Counted from the first letter of the stretch, positions 46,530 through 57,445 are shown. The stretch: DNA of 64,000 bases from CAVSVP01 sp963731125 (GCA_963731125.1 CAVSVP010000014.1:45422-109421), one strand, 5' to 3'. A program made the numbers and translations. The notes: generated by a model not told the origin, from the letters alone.

Positions 46530-46693
46530 AAACTCCCCCCTTTTGGCGAAAAAAAGCCATCGTCAGGGGTCAAGATCTGTTGATCGGGTTAGCAATTTTG
46601 GTTTTTTCCGCACCTCGCCGAGATGAAATTCGTCAGCAAAAGCCTCATTCCCGGCCGTTTGCCGGGAGGCGCGCAAGCGCCAGCGCGCGGCGC

Positions 46694-48151
46694 CTATTCC
46701 AGCGCCGGTTGCGACCATGGCGGGACCCGAAACAGCAACAGCTCCCGCACGCTCCAGGCGTGATCGGTGAGGCCGGCGGCCATCGCCGGCGTCGCGCCCT
46801 GCCAGCGCTTAGCTGAGCGAGGGCGCGAAGCGGGCGCCCCCGGTAGCAACACCTGCCGCAAACTGGCATGCGGCAGACATAAATTATAGTACGCCTGAAA
46901 CAAGTAGAGCTGCTGCCGCAACCCCGATTCGGTTTTGGCGAGCGTAATCACCCGCCGACCGATGGCCGCGACATGTTGGCGAAGCGTGAGATTGAGCCGT
47001 TCGACAAACGCCGTATTGATGTGCCAGCCGTGTTTGGCCAATAGCTGATTGATCTCGGTTTTTGCCCCGAAGATCACCCGCTGGATCAGACGGACCAGGC
47101 GTCGGCGTCGGCATTGCTTGATGACCTGCGCATACAGCAAGCGAGGGTGGGCGCACCAGCGGGGCTTGGGCGCCGGGCCTTTAGGTTGTCGCCGGGGCGG
47201 TTGAAGCCATTGGCCAAAATGGGTCAGCAGGGCCGTGCCATAATCCTGGTAGCCATCGCTGAGAAACAGCGGCCAGCCGCCGGGCGCCAAGCGGCGCACC
47301 ACCTGATGCACGAACCCCTGCGCCATGGCCAGGGAGCGTTCGCCCACGGCGACCGCGATCAGCAGCTTGCTTACCGGATCGATCGCCGTCCAAACCCAGC
47401 GCGGGCGGCGCGCTAAGCGTTCGATGACGCCCTGCTCGTCGATCTGACCGGCTCTGAGTTCACCGACTAACGCGAAGAGTTCGTCGAGTTGCACCTGCTT
47501 CACCTTCAGATCGTGGAGCAGAAAACGCGATACCGTCTCGGCATGCTCGGCCGCCTCGATCAGCCACGCCAACCCGGTGTTGGCGTCGACGTCGAACACC
47601 CGACCCACGGCGCGAATCCCTAAGCCTTCGGCCAACGCGGCGATGGCCCGTAAGATATCCTCGGCCGCGCGGGACTTGCCGTAGAACAACGTGCCGTGGG
47701 TTTCCAAGAAATAACGACCGCAGGCCGCGCAATATAATTGTCGCCAGCCGCGGCCGGTCGGGTGACCGTTCGCGCGGATGTTGCCGCGTGCCAACCAGCC
47801 ATAGTAACGACAGCTTGCATGCGGACAGTAATGGGCGCGGGTATCAATGCGGCGCGGGCAGCCCCGGTTGCTACCCATCATCGGGGGTGGGCTGGGCGGT
47901 GGAGGAGGACACCGCTCGGCTTCCTGGGCGCAGGCTTCGCAGTGCGGCTTTTTGATCAAGCCCGGTAACGACGGTGGCCGGTTTGCTTTGCCACCGCGGC
48001 GGTGGCAGACATGCGGCGAACGCCATGCTCGAGTTTGCCACCACTGAATAACCTGATGGAGTACCAGCCAACAGAGTAGGCCCGGTAATAATTCATGCCA
48101 CAGCAGCAGGGATTCCGCCATCGTGTATGTGCTCGACGATTCCAAATACAC
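46694..48151 (-). CDS. IS1-like transposase, long form
   Basis: DDE transposase (485 aa). An N-terminal zinc-ribbon (YCPHASCRYYG...LYCAACGRYF) is followed by a helix-turn-helix-like part and a catalytic core (QLDELFALVGE, LFLSDGYQDY, NTAFVERLNLTLRQ). It shares its architecture and many motifs with the IS at 57446-58750 and with the fused InsA-InsB form of IS1. A start at Met 11 (48121) is possible. No exact ends or target duplication could be seen, so the element limits are unknown. Confidence 0.65.
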   Translation of the reverse strand: MYLESSSTYTMAESLLLWHELLPGLLCWLVLHQVIQWWQTRAWRSPHVCHRRGGKANRPPSLPGLIKKPHCEACAQEAERCPPPPPSPPPMMGSNRGCPRRIDTRAHYCPHASCRYYGWLARGNIRANGHPTGRGWRQLYCAACGRYFLETHGTLFYGKSRAAEDILRAIAALAEGLGIRAVGRVFDVDANTGLAWLIEAAEHAETVSRFLLHDLKVKQVQLDELFALVGELRAGQIDEQGVIERLARRPRWVWTAIDPVSKLLIAVAVGERSLAMAQGFVHQVVRRLAPGGWPLFLSDGYQDYGTALLTHFGQWLQPPRRQPKGPAPKPRWCAHPRLLYAQVIKQCRRRRLVRLIQRVIFGAKTEINQLLAKHGWHINTAFVERLNLTLRQHVAAIGRRVITLAKTESGLRQQLYLFQAYYNLCLPHASLRQVLLPGAPASRPRSAKRWQGATPAMAAGLTDHAWSVRELLLFRVPPWSQPALE

Positions 48152-48181
48152 TCATATGGCATCATCTGGCCCATTTTGCAA

Positions 48182-48208
48182 TTACCCGCACGCTAGCGGT
48201 ACACGACC
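48182..48208 (-). repeat. 27-bp inverted repeat, right copy
   Basis: Reverse complement of 46489-46515. Here it overlaps the 3' end of the broken carboxypeptidase-regulatory-like gene. Confidence 0.7.
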
Positions 48209-48322
48209 CTTGCATTGGTAACTCTGGCGCGGCTGGCTCAGGTACAGTAGCAGGACCTGACACGGAGATGCGTACCTGGATTGTTGTGTTCAAATCGCTA
48301 GCTGGTGCAGCGGCGGGTGCTA

Positions 48323-49739
48323 TAGATCTTCGCATATGAATTGATAGATTTGTATTTTTTTCGTGATATAATAAAAAGCTTTCCGAAATCACCGAAATAC
48401 TCATGCCTTCAATTAGGGGTAAGCCCCTGTATCCAGGGGAAAAACACCTGCTGGTCTCGGTCAAGCACTACTTTGATCGTAATAAATCCGACTTTGGCTG
48501 TAAAGAATCTAGCGCACAAATGACCGCCGACGCGTTAGGCCTGGGTTTAGCCACCGTCAACCGCATGATAGCGACCTATCACAAAGACCCGGAAAGCCTC
48601 AATGCACCGGCCCAACCTCGCGGACGTCCAGCCTATTTAATCGCAAGCTCTCACCAGGAAGCGGTACGTGCGTATATTCGCCAAGCCAACTGGCAGGGCC
48701 GTCAGATTACGCTCGAGGACATCAAGAGGTTGCTTGCCGAGCGCGCCCCGAGTGAGTCGTTTCATGTCGCCACGCTGGGCAGAACGCTGGACCGCTGGGG
48801 GTTTGAATTTGGTAAAGGCACCCGGACCCAACATCTGAAAGAAAAGGATCATGTGGTCGTCGCGCGCCAACGTTATCTGCGAACCATGAGACGCCATCGG
48901 GAGGCAACCTCGGGCGCCGCCATGCGCCCAGAAGTATATCTGGATGAATCGTATATCAACCAGAACCATAGCAATGCTTTCGTGTGGTATTCGAGCGACG
49001 AGGGTCCCTGGATTCAAAACCCCAGCGGCAAAGGCGAGCGGCTGATTATCATGGATGCGATTACCGATCAGGGCTGGGTCGAAGGCGCGCGGGTGGTGTT
49101 TACAAGCACGCGCAACACCGGCGATTACCATGGCCAAATGAACGGGGAGTTGTTTCACCAATGGTTTAGTGAGAAGCTGCTGCCACAGAAGCCCGAGCGT
49201 GCCCTGATCGTGATGGACAACGCCAGCTATCATAATGTACTGGCCGAGCATTCGGCGCCGACCGCGGTGTGCTCGAAGGCAAACATCCGTACCTGGCTGG
49301 AAGCCAACCGCATCCCTTGTCGAGACGATTGTCTGAAAGTGGAGTTAGTCGAGATGTTGAACAAACTGGCGCCGGCACCGAGTTATGTGATTGACGAACT
49401 CGCCGCGCAGCAGGGGCATGAAGTGGTTAGAACCCCGCCTTATCATCCTGAACTCCAGCCCATAGAAACCTGTTGGGGGGTGCTCAAAAATGAGGTGGCC
49501 CGTCATGGGGACTTCACCATGGATAATTTGAAGCTGCCATTAGAACGCGCCTTTCACAAAATTACGTGGAAGACATTTTAAGAGCATCATTAAAAAAGTT
49601 CGCGCCATCGAGGATCGATTTTGGCAAGAAGATGCGCTGATGGATCAGGGGCTGTGAGGCTGGTTTTTCGAAAAATGCGCCAATTTTGTAGTATATCATA
49701 AAAAAAATGCAGATCTATCAAGTCATATGCGAAGATCTA
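48323..49739 (+). mobile_element. IS630-family insertion sequence, 1417 bp
   Basis: Ends are imperfect inverted repeats of about 50 bp starting TAGATCTTCGCATATGA, flanked by TA on both sides (48321-48322, 49740-49741), the IS630 target duplication. It carries one transposase. Deleting it and one TA restores a leftward host frame. Confidence 0.85.
48403..49581 (+). pseudogene. IS630 transposase, C-terminal frameshift
   Basis: DDE transposase (392 aa as read). Catalytic motifs: VYLDESYINQNH, LIVMDNASYHN and YHPELQPIETCWG. The frame ends early at 49581 in a TTTT run (49576-49579); one T fewer would give FKSIIKKVRAIEDRFWQED to a stop at 49657, the normal tail. So a single-base insertion, or less likely programmed slippage, truncates it. 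Confidence 0.78.
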
Positions 49740-50305
49740 TAATAGCAGGAGGAACTCTCCACGATCATCTCCGCGCGCGCGTCCTACTAGTGCGCCATTT
49801 GCTAACAGGCGCCCCTCTATGTAGCTCCAACGCATTGGTCTTCCATCTCTTATTACACGGCCTCGAAGACCAGTGACGCACCCTGTATGTCATATCTCGC
49901 ACCAGGAAATAATACGGTCATCTACGCGATCTACGTAAAAGTCTTTATCCTCTGCTTCTTCGATTGCCTCAACAGCTGCCTCCGTTAGTAAAGGGACGCG
50001 CAGTAGTCTTGGTACGTAATAGCGATCATAATAGTATATACGGAGTTGAATCTGCTGTTGCAGCGATGGATAGTAAAGCAGTGCATAGCGTCCGGAGAAG
50101 TGGCGGCATAGTGTTCTCGGAGGCAAATTGATGTGCTGCGGGAAGCAGTACCGATTTTCGGGAAGTTGCGGCCTATGCGGCAGTACACGTTCGATATCGA
50201 CGCGCACCGGATATGTCAACTCTCTCTGTCGAATACTGTCTATAGGTGCGAATCCTAGCGCTAGACGTCTTACGTTCTCTATAGTTTCATGCTTGGCGAA
50301 ACCGC

Positions 50306-50742
50306 TCACGCATCCACCTCGCCTTTGATTCGGGTAGTTGTTTTTGTGACGGGTAAATAAGGATGTGCCTCGCGGCCATCGATTACGATGATGCGCGCTA
50401 CATAGGGAATGCTGGATATAAATACACCGGCAACGAGTCGAAGGTCCGCATCACGTCCTCAGTGGAGAGATCCTCCAGGCAGACCTGAACTGCATCGCTC
50501 TCGGACCAGTTAGTCAAGGGATAGAGTAAAGGGCCAGATAGGATAGGGACACTGTCCAGACACTGCATTGCCCGTCCGAGAATGCGGTACTCATGGTCCG
50601 CGTTGTACGCTCGGCGATAAGTAAAAAATGAAGATCCACGGGAAGATGAGAATTGTACATCGCCATGCGCGACTGCAGACCAAGCGGCACGCATGGTTTT
50701 ATTAAAATAGATTAGATACATAAAAAGCGTCAAGGCGGGCAA
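50306..50742 (-). pseudogene. DUF4255 (Pvc16-like) gene remnant
   Basis: Reading leftward: YRILGRAMQCLDSVPILSGPLL, then VQVCLEDLSTEDVMRTFDSLPVYLYP, then a frameshift near 50405-50410. After it the next frame continues PYVARIIVIDGREAHPYLPV to a stop at 50306 overlapping the next gene. This matches DUF4255, found in contractile injection and phage-tail-like clusters. The frame is open upstream of 50742 to about 50800 without a clear start. Confidence 0.6.
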
Positions 50743-51152
50743 AACAACCAGAGGGGAGTTCTCTCTGTTGAGATCTTCGGTCTTGTTAAAAGCACATTGG
50801 TGTTTCTTTCACGCAATGGGTTGTCTTTCTCTGAAACAAAGCTCCAGAAAACGCACAATACTGCTTCCTGTTAACGCAATACAGGTAAAATCAGCCACAA
50901 ATTTCTCCCCAGACCAAATGACGGACTCCTTTCAAGTCTACAACTGGCATTGCTAAAGGAGTGGACAGTGCATTTCTAATCTGCTTATACGACTCACAAG
51001 AAAAAAGCTGCGGTACGGCAGAGTAGAACTAGAACAATGCGTAAGCACTAACCTGTACGTAAAACTGAACTCAGGCACTCTGTACACTTGAGTACATCAT
51101 TTTTAGCATCCTCGATGTAATTTACTGACTGCTTCCTTATTTAAGGAATAAA

Positions 51153-51386
51153 TCATATTTCTTCCAACGAAGGGTGTTGCATTGACAAGACCCTTTTCAC
51201 AAAGCAAATACAATGCTTTTTTTCTTGCTCAGTAGACTCTTGAATGCGCTGGCGAGATATCCACCATTGAGCAACGCTCTCCAAACTGTCTGCCGCATTT
51301 TGGTGGGCACTCAAATAACGAATGATCTCATCTGCGATCTCCGAAATATTGGTATCTTGATGTTTAGTCACTGACTTGCCACACAA
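51153..51386 (-). CDS. Small protein of a contractile-tail-associated type
   Basis: 77 aa, helical: EIADEIIRYLSAHQNAADSLE, SVAQWWISRQRIQES. The AADxLExxxxWW pattern recurs in small proteins encoded near DUF4255 genes in other genomes, as I recall it; this cannot be checked here. The C-terminus appears altered or truncated. Between it and the DUF4255 remnant (50800-51152) I see no gene. Confidence 0.4.
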   Translation of the reverse strand: MCGKSVTKHQDTNISEIADEIIRYLSAHQNAADSLESVAQWWISRQRIQESTEQEKKHCICFVKRVLSMQHPSLEEI

Positions 51387-51973
51387 TCTATCTTTATCAT
51401 CTAATGTGGCAATTATTCAGTACATAATTTGCACTTCCTCTGATCAACAGAGTTTTCATTAATTGGAGGGTGTGTAAAAAGCTCTATCACGTCATTTCTG
51501 AGAATATAAAAATCAAAAAAATTAAACAGTTGCTCCATAAAGCACTTAAGACTTTTCTCGACATACTGGGAAATGGAGAGTTTTATGAAAACTTATCGTT
51601 TAATAAGCTCGCGAGCAGTGTCGGTATTCACTAACACACACGGTTGATGCGCTGTAGAGAGAGGAAACACAAGCGGGCAATGGGGAGAACACACTGGGTC
51701 TAGGAAAACACACCTGCGGGTTCGTTTGAACCGGTCTATTTGCTACAACCTACAGCTAAGAATAAAGACTGAATACGGAGGCTATGTAGTGTTAATTTTC
51801 TTCTGGCGCAGCACGGTAATACCGTTCAGATTTTTAGGAAGCGAATTATGGGAGTAGCAGTGCCTGGTTTCTAGCTATGGTATGGCTTTTAAAACAAAAT
51901 TAAACGATTATGATTTATGACCACGTCTCAAATAGTTAGGCTAGCAAAGATTAATAGGGAGTGAAGTTTGCTA
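51387..51973. other. Gene-free stretch
   Basis: AT-rich, no supported gene, RNA or repeat. It separates leftward remnants from the rightward GH13 remnant. Confidence 0.5.
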
Positions 51974-53815
51974 TGAAACTGTTACCACTTGATCAACTGG
52001 GACCACATGAATTACCGAATAATAGGGTGCGTTTTGGCTTTTTACTGCTCTGGGTATCTGTCACGAACGGTAACGCACTATTAGTTAAGGTCATTCATAA
52101 GGCAGCCAACTTATCCAGGCGATTCAGCCTAAACGTTTTTCTCTCGCGCACTCAGTGCTTGAGATATATGGGGACTTCTGGAGTGGGGAAATCACAATTG
52201 ACAGGCGGATAGGCCTACTTTTGACTCTGCATGGGGAGAACCGGGACGATATGTTTATCGCTTCAGTTGGAAAGCTCGCTGTTGCCGCGTACACTAGATT
52301 GGATCATCGACCTTATGCCCTGGTATGGAGTTGGACGACAATCAGCGTTTACGTTGGGTTATCAGGATCACGTCTGGGGACCGATCGAGGAATATTGAGA
52401 ATAGTGCTGCACTCCAAGATTTAATCGCATATGAAATCATGCTGCATGAATTCGCGGCTGATCTGCAGGGAGCGCACGCAAAGCTGCCATATCTGAGAGA
52501 TCTTGGCATTAACTGTCTCGAAATTATGCCTGTGGCTAATGTAGATCGTACTGTTGATTGGGGCTTTGAGCCTGTGGGGCTCTTTGGTTTAGACGAACGG
52601 TTTGGTAAACGTAAGGATTTGCAGAAATTTGTCCAAGCCGCGCACGAGCACGGTATCGCGGTAATACTCGACATGATTTACGGTCACATGGGCCGTAACT
52701 TTGTCTATGAGAGGGTATACAGTAAGCTCCGATTACGGGAAAACCCTTTTATGGGATCATACGCAAAAAATATGTTTGGACCTCGCACCGATTATCGCCG
52801 TGAATTCACCCACAACTTTTTTTCACTGCGAATCACTACTCGTTAGATAGCTACCACGTTGATGGCATCCGCTATGATTGTGTACCCAACTACTATGAGG
52901 GTTTCATGGATTTGGGGTATTCGAACTTAGTCTACCACACTTATCAGAAAGTCAAGGCCACCAACGGGACAGGACATTGGCAGCGTTTTTTTTCATAACG
53001 GGGGAACCCACTTGATTCAGTGCGCGGAGCAGTTGGAAAGACCGATCGAGATTGTCAAAAAACTTACAGCAATTGCACCTGGCAAAATGAAACGCTCAAT
53101 GCCGCCAAAGATGTGGCTGTCGGACAATTCGGGCGTCTATATCACTTTGGCATGTGTCTGGGCCTTGCCGGCTATCCTGCGCAGGCGAGCCACGGTAACA
53201 ATACAATGATTAAGAGCGCGATCCAATATATAGAAAACCATCATCATCCGCGTTTCATCTGTGCGTTTTGGTACTTCTTCACTTTATAAAGAAGTTTTGC
53301 GCGAAGGAAATAGAGAGAATTCGTTCAAACTTCAACCTTTCGTTATCGGACTGCTGTTGGCGAAAGGAATCCCTATGCTTTGGCCAGGACAGGAGATTGT
53401 TGAAAACTACGACGTGCCAGAGAGTGGTCCGGCTCGCATTGGCACACTTCGACCGGTTCGCTGGGAACGTTTCTATGATGATATGGGGAAATCGATGATC
53501 TGGCTTTTCTGTTTATTAATCGCATTGCGGCGAGATGAGCCCGTGTTCCGTCACGGAAGCTATTACTTTTTCAATAACTGGGATCATCATCAGTGGCGGG
53601 GGCTTGGTGCTTTTCGAACGCCATTACGCGAATGTATGGGCTTTGGAACTCTCAATTTTTCTGAATACGATCATGACGTAGACTTTACTTTCACTGATGC
53701 GGGCGACTACTACGAGCAACTGCATGGCCATGATAACCTGTTGGGAGTCTATGCCGACAACACATTAATGTTACGTATCCCTGCTCATTATGGCAGGGTA
53801 TGGCTGACAAGGTAA
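51974..53815 (+). pseudogene. GH13 alpha-amylase/branching-enzyme-like gene, decayed
   Basis: Pieces in several frames add up to one GH13 protein. They begin KLLPLDQLGPHELP and RFGFLLLWVSVTNGN, then YGDFWSGEI (CBM48-like). The barrel follows with LRDLGINCLEIMPVANV, IAVILDMIYGHMG, YHVDGIRYDCVPNYY (nucleophile Asp), YIENHHHPRF and KGIPMLWPGQE. At least four frameshifts separate the pieces (near 52170, 52310, 52840, 53000-53270). It may have made or trimmed alpha-glucans; it is now inactive. Confidence 0.75.
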
Positions 53816-53853
53816 TACCTAGGTACAGTAGACAAGCTATGTTGTAGTCTATT

Positions 53854-54372
53854 TTAGGCCGTACCAACCGCTCCTGGATACTGCGGATTGTCGGGGCGCT
53901 GTCCTTTGAGCACCGAGTAGATGACGCGGGTCAATTTATTCGCCACATGGGAAAGCGCTACCAGATGATGTTTACCGCGTTTGCGTTGGCGCTCGTAGAG
54001 GGTGTGGAACATCGGATCACAACGGGCAGCGCTCAGGGCGGCATGCCAGATGGCCCGGCGTAGATAGGGTGAACCGCGTTTGCTCATCGTGGTTTGGCCG
54101 GCACGCTGGCCTGACTGATGGAGCTGCGGCTTGACCCCCACTAAAGCGACCACCGGATCGGAGTCGGTAAAGCGTTGGTTATCGTTGATTTCGGCATAGA
54201 TGGCCGGTGCGGTGGCTGCGCCCACGCCGGGAATGGTCAACCGATAGCTATCCAAGGTCCGGTAGCGCTGCCCGATCTTTTGATCCAGTTCAGTGATTTG
54301 ACCTTCCAGGTACCCGACCTGCTGTAGCAGTAAGCGTAGCTCAAATGAAAGCGCATCGGCGCCGCGATGGAC
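53854..54372 (-). pseudogene. IS110-family transposase, C-terminal remnant
   Basis: Leftward frame with LTIPGVGAATAPAIYAEI, TDSDPVVALVGVKPQLHQSG, MSKRGSPYLRRAIWHAAL: the Transposase_20 domain with its Ser-region. The N-terminal DEDD domain is missing; similarity ends near 54372. IS110 elements use a structured bridge RNA, but no complete element end remains here. Confidence 0.8.
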
Positions 54373-54478
54373 ACCGATGCGATGCTGTGCCGTGTGTGTG
54401 GCGAATTACAGCTTTGCTATAAAAATCTAGCACTTAAAAATTTGCTATCGCCAGCTTTCTCTTCTATGCTCATGCCCT

Positions 54479-55164
54479 ATGAAAGTGTTTTTCATTCTGA
54501 TAGTTCACCTTTTGGTAACCCTCGCATGGCTGATAGGCCCTGGCGGTGCCCAGGTAATCGTCGCTGAAAACCTGCTGCTCAAGCAGTAGCTGCTGGTGCT
54601 TAGCCGGGCTTGGCAACGGGCACCTCGCCTCTCTGTCATCGACCGTTTTCTGTTTGGCTGGTGGTCACTGTTTCTCACGCCTGGGTCTTGGTGGTCATGG
54701 ATCCATTCACCCGGCGTATTATTGGCTTTGCGATTCAGGTTGGCGACGTTGATGGACCGGCGTTATGCCGGCTGTTTAACCATGCTATCTCCAGGCAGGG
54801 TACGCCTAGCGACTTGAGCTCCGACAATGACCCACTGTTCCTCTACCACCCGTGGCAGGCAAACCCGCGTATCCTGAATATTGAGGAGATCAAGACGGTT
54901 CCCTTCATCCCACTCTCGCATCCGTTCGTCGAGCGGTTAATTGACACAGTTCGCCGCGAATTCCTTGACGTCGCCTTTTTCTGGAATGCCACCGACCTGG
55001 CACGTAAGCTTGAGGCATTCCGACAGTATTACCACACCCAGCGCGTGCATACTTCACGCGCTGGCCAACCACCCACGGGAACGCTCGATAACCCCGTCGT
55101 GCTGGAAAAATATCGATGGAAAAAATGCTGTCGCGGTCTCTATGAGCTGCCAGTCGCGGCTTAA
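54479..55164 (+). pseudogene. rve-type integrase/transposase, broken
   Basis: Starts MKVFFILIVHLLVTLAWL, then GPGGAQVIVAENLLLKQ followed by an in-frame TAG where homologues have Gln. It continues to LFGWWSLFLTP, after which a deletion and frameshift join the catalytic core VVMDPFTRRIIGFAIQ, SSDNDPLF and PFVERLIDTVRREFLD. The family is the common proteobacterial rve transposase related to IS481/IS3. Not functional as read. Confidence 0.7.
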
Positions 55165-55265
55165 ATAACAATTCGCCACAAACAACCCAGGATGGTGGTG
55201 ATGCTTGCACGAATACCTGCAAAAAAATAAAATGTATGCAACGAATGCAATAAGAGGTTTTGAAG

Positions 55266-55517
55266 ATGGCCATGCTGACAGTGCGCAACCTGCCCGAAGA
55301 GGTGCACCGCGCCCTACGTGTGCGGGCCGCCATGCACGGCCGCAGCACCGAAGCCGAGGTGCGCGCCATCCTGGAAGACGCGGTAAAGCCGGAAGGGCGG
55401 GTCAAGCTGGGTTCCCTGCTGGCCGGCATCGGTCGGCGTGCTGGATTGAAGGACGAGGATTTCGCCGTCTTTGAGCAGCGCGACAAGACTCCAGCCCAGC
55501 CGGTCAGTTTTGAATGA
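55266..55517 (+). CDS. fitA: FitA-like antitoxin
   Basis: Ribbon-helix-helix antitoxin (83 aa from ATG 55266, AGAGG 8 nt upstream). MLTVRNLPEEVHRALRVRAA is the DNA-binding part; the C-terminal tail reaches the toxin. It overlaps the toxin gene by ATGA, the usual antitoxin-first order. It probably represses its own operon. Confidence 0.85.
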   Translation: MAMLTVRNLPEEVHRALRVRAAMHGRSTEAEVRAILEDAVKPEGRVKLGSLLAGIGRRAGLKDEDFAVFEQRDKTPAQPVSFE

Positions 55518-55933
55518 TCCTGATCGACACGAACGTGATTTCGGAGCCGCTGCGCAAGGCCCCCGAGACCCGCGTCATTGAGTGGATCGACGCGCAGCCG
55601 CTCGAAACGCTGTACCTGTCAGCCATCACTGTTGCCGAGCTGCGTTTTGGTGTGGCGTCGCTGCCGGCTGGCAAGCGCCGGGATGGGCTGCATGAGGGCC
55701 TGGAGCGGCAGGTGTTGCCGCTGTTCGCCGGCCGCGTACTGTCGTTCGACCTAGCGGCCTCCCAGGCCTATGCCGAGCTGATGGCGAAGGCGCGGGCTGC
55801 CGGGTTGGCAATTGGGGTGTCCGATGGATATATCGCAGCAACGGCGGCCACCAATGGGATGATGGTAGCAACCAGGGACATGGCACCGTTTGAGGCAGCC
55901 GGCGTGTCTGTCATCAATCCGTGGGAGGCGTAG
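55514..55933 (+). CDS. fitB: FitB/VapC-like PIN-domain toxin
   Basis: PIN ribonuclease (139 aa). Acidic residues fit the family: MILIDTNVISE, ITVAELRFGV, SDGYIAATA and MVATRDMAPF. Intact, next to many decayed genes, so the pair may help keep the island. Confidence 0.88.
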   Translation: MILIDTNVISEPLRKAPETRVIEWIDAQPLETLYLSAITVAELRFGVASLPAGKRRDGLHEGLERQVLPLFAGRVLSFDLAASQAYAELMAKARAAGLAIGVSDGYIAATAATNGMMVATRDMAPFEAAGVSVINPWEA

Positions 55934-56597
55934 AGAGGGGGGGTAAACCGGAACCCTCGAAAATTCCGTGAAACCCATTTTCGTTTAGTTCTCGGCTGAA
56001 CTTGCCATCAGTGGAACCTAAACTGAGAAGTTGACATTGTGCCATGAATCATCAAGCCACTTCCAGGCCAGGTCATCACGCTGAGCCAACTATCATAAAC
56101 CGGTTTTTGCAACAGCGCCCATGTCGCTAGCCGAGCTTAAATGGAACGGATAGAGTACTGTGGCGTGCAACTATTTACATCACCATGATCAAATAGTCAT
56201 TTTTTTAGAGACTGTTGGGAAGTCCCAGCCTAAACGATTTGGGAGCATTTTAAATCAATGTAAGCTTATGATAATACTGCCAAGTACCTTATCGGCTTTA
56301 CCTCTGCCCCACGATGTGTATCAAAATGAATACAATCCTCGGGTACCAGACAAAGAACGGTTGTCCTATCGGATTATGATAAACGATAACGTTGCTTGAC
56401 GATTCAATACCAAATCGTCAGTTATTATTGCGCAATCTGTGGCTTACGCCCATAAACATCCTCAAGCCGTATTCATGCGTAGCCAAATCGTAGACTCCGT
56501 GAGTCGCTGCTTGGCGTCAGATGTCGCTCTCTGTCGCAAACGTGCGGGGCTTGCGTTTTTAAAGGTTTAAGAAACAGTGACTTAACGTTGACTTTAG
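55934..56597. other. Gene-free stretch at island end
   Basis: About 660 bp without a supported gene. A short open frame at 56160-56399 has no good start site or family features. The stretch ends at the second tRNA-Pro repeat. Confidence 0.5.
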
Positions 56598-56654
56598 CTT
56601 CGGGAGGCAGGGGCCGGAGGTTCGAATCCTCTCACCCCGACCAATTAAATCAAA
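56598..56654 (+). repeat. Attachment-site repeat, copy 2 (tRNA-Pro fragment)
   Basis: Exact 57-bp copy of 40580-40636. The tRNA 5' half is absent, so this is not a gene. A tyrosine integrase ends only 8 bp away. Confidence 0.88.
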
Positions 56655-57445
56655 GACTTAATCACAAAAAATTTCCTTCTCCTCTTTCGTGCGTAGCCGG
56701 ATCGTAGACGCCGGCGGGCTCACCCGCTTCCAGTTTTTTGACCACGGCGCGTACGTTCTCCGGCGCCAGATGCGCATAGCGCATGGTCATGCGGATATCG
56801 CTGTGCCGGAGCAGGTGACACACTTCCAGCAAGGGAGCGCCGGCTTGTACTGCCCAGGCGGCACAGGTGTGCCGCAGGTCATGAAGGTGAAAGTCCTGAA
56901 TACCCACCGTTTTGCAGACCGTGGCAAATGATCGCCGCACGCTTTGGAGGCGGGTTCCATCCGCATGAGCAAAGACCCAGGGTGAGCTGGGGCAGTGGGC
57001 GGCGCGAAACCGGGCACGGCTCATTAGCGCGTCGCGGGCCTCCCGGTTGAGTGGCACACTACTGACCTTGCCGGATTTTTGATCTTCTGCGCCCAGGTAA
57101 ATCAGGCCTCGCGTCAGATCTACCCGGCGCCACTCCAGGTAAAGCAGTTCGCCGCGGCGCATGCCGGTATGGAGTGCCAGTTGAATGAAATCCCGCAGAT
57201 AACCGTGACTGGCTTGCAACAAAGCGGCCGCCTCTGCTCTGGTGAGCCAGCGGATGCGGCCTTGGGGTTCCCTCGGTTTACGGCCTGAGACGGGATTGCG
57301 AAGGTTCCACTCCAGTTCCCGTTTCGCCCAGTTGCACGCTGCTGACAGTAAGCCCAGTTCACGGCTGATCGTGCCTGCGGCAACCCCCTGCGCTTGTCTG
57401 ACACGGATATAATCCCGGATGTCCTTACCGGTCATCGCATTGATC

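Larger units (their letters stand above)
48162..50309 (-). pseudogene. Carboxypeptidase-regulatory-like protein, broken by stop and IS630
   Basis: Removing the IS630 element and one TA copy gives one leftward frame of about 240 codons, starting GTG 50309. It reads VSGFAKHETIENVRRLA, ...SGRYALLYYPS, then after an in-frame TGA at 49890-49892 continues GRVIRDGRPMRWSYIEGRLL, RARGDDRGEFLLLLAPAA and VRISVSGPATVPEP. The GxVxRDG...GRA.GDDRGEF form fits a carboxypeptidase-regulatory-like beta domain. It overlaps the DUF4255-like gene upstream (GTGA). Two lesions make it a pseudogene. Confidence 0.65.

Noticed and set aside
48127..48339. Rightward frame across the IS630 left end
   Set aside because: When the IS is removed the leftward frame gives a sensible conserved domain; the rightward one does not.
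53854..54372. Complete IS110 element with bridge RNA
   Set aside because: Only the C-terminal transposase part remains; no N-terminal domain and no element end can be found.
56160..56399. Small gene of 79 codons before att copy 2
   Set aside because: No convincing ribosome site, no recognisable domain, in a stretch of decayed DNA.
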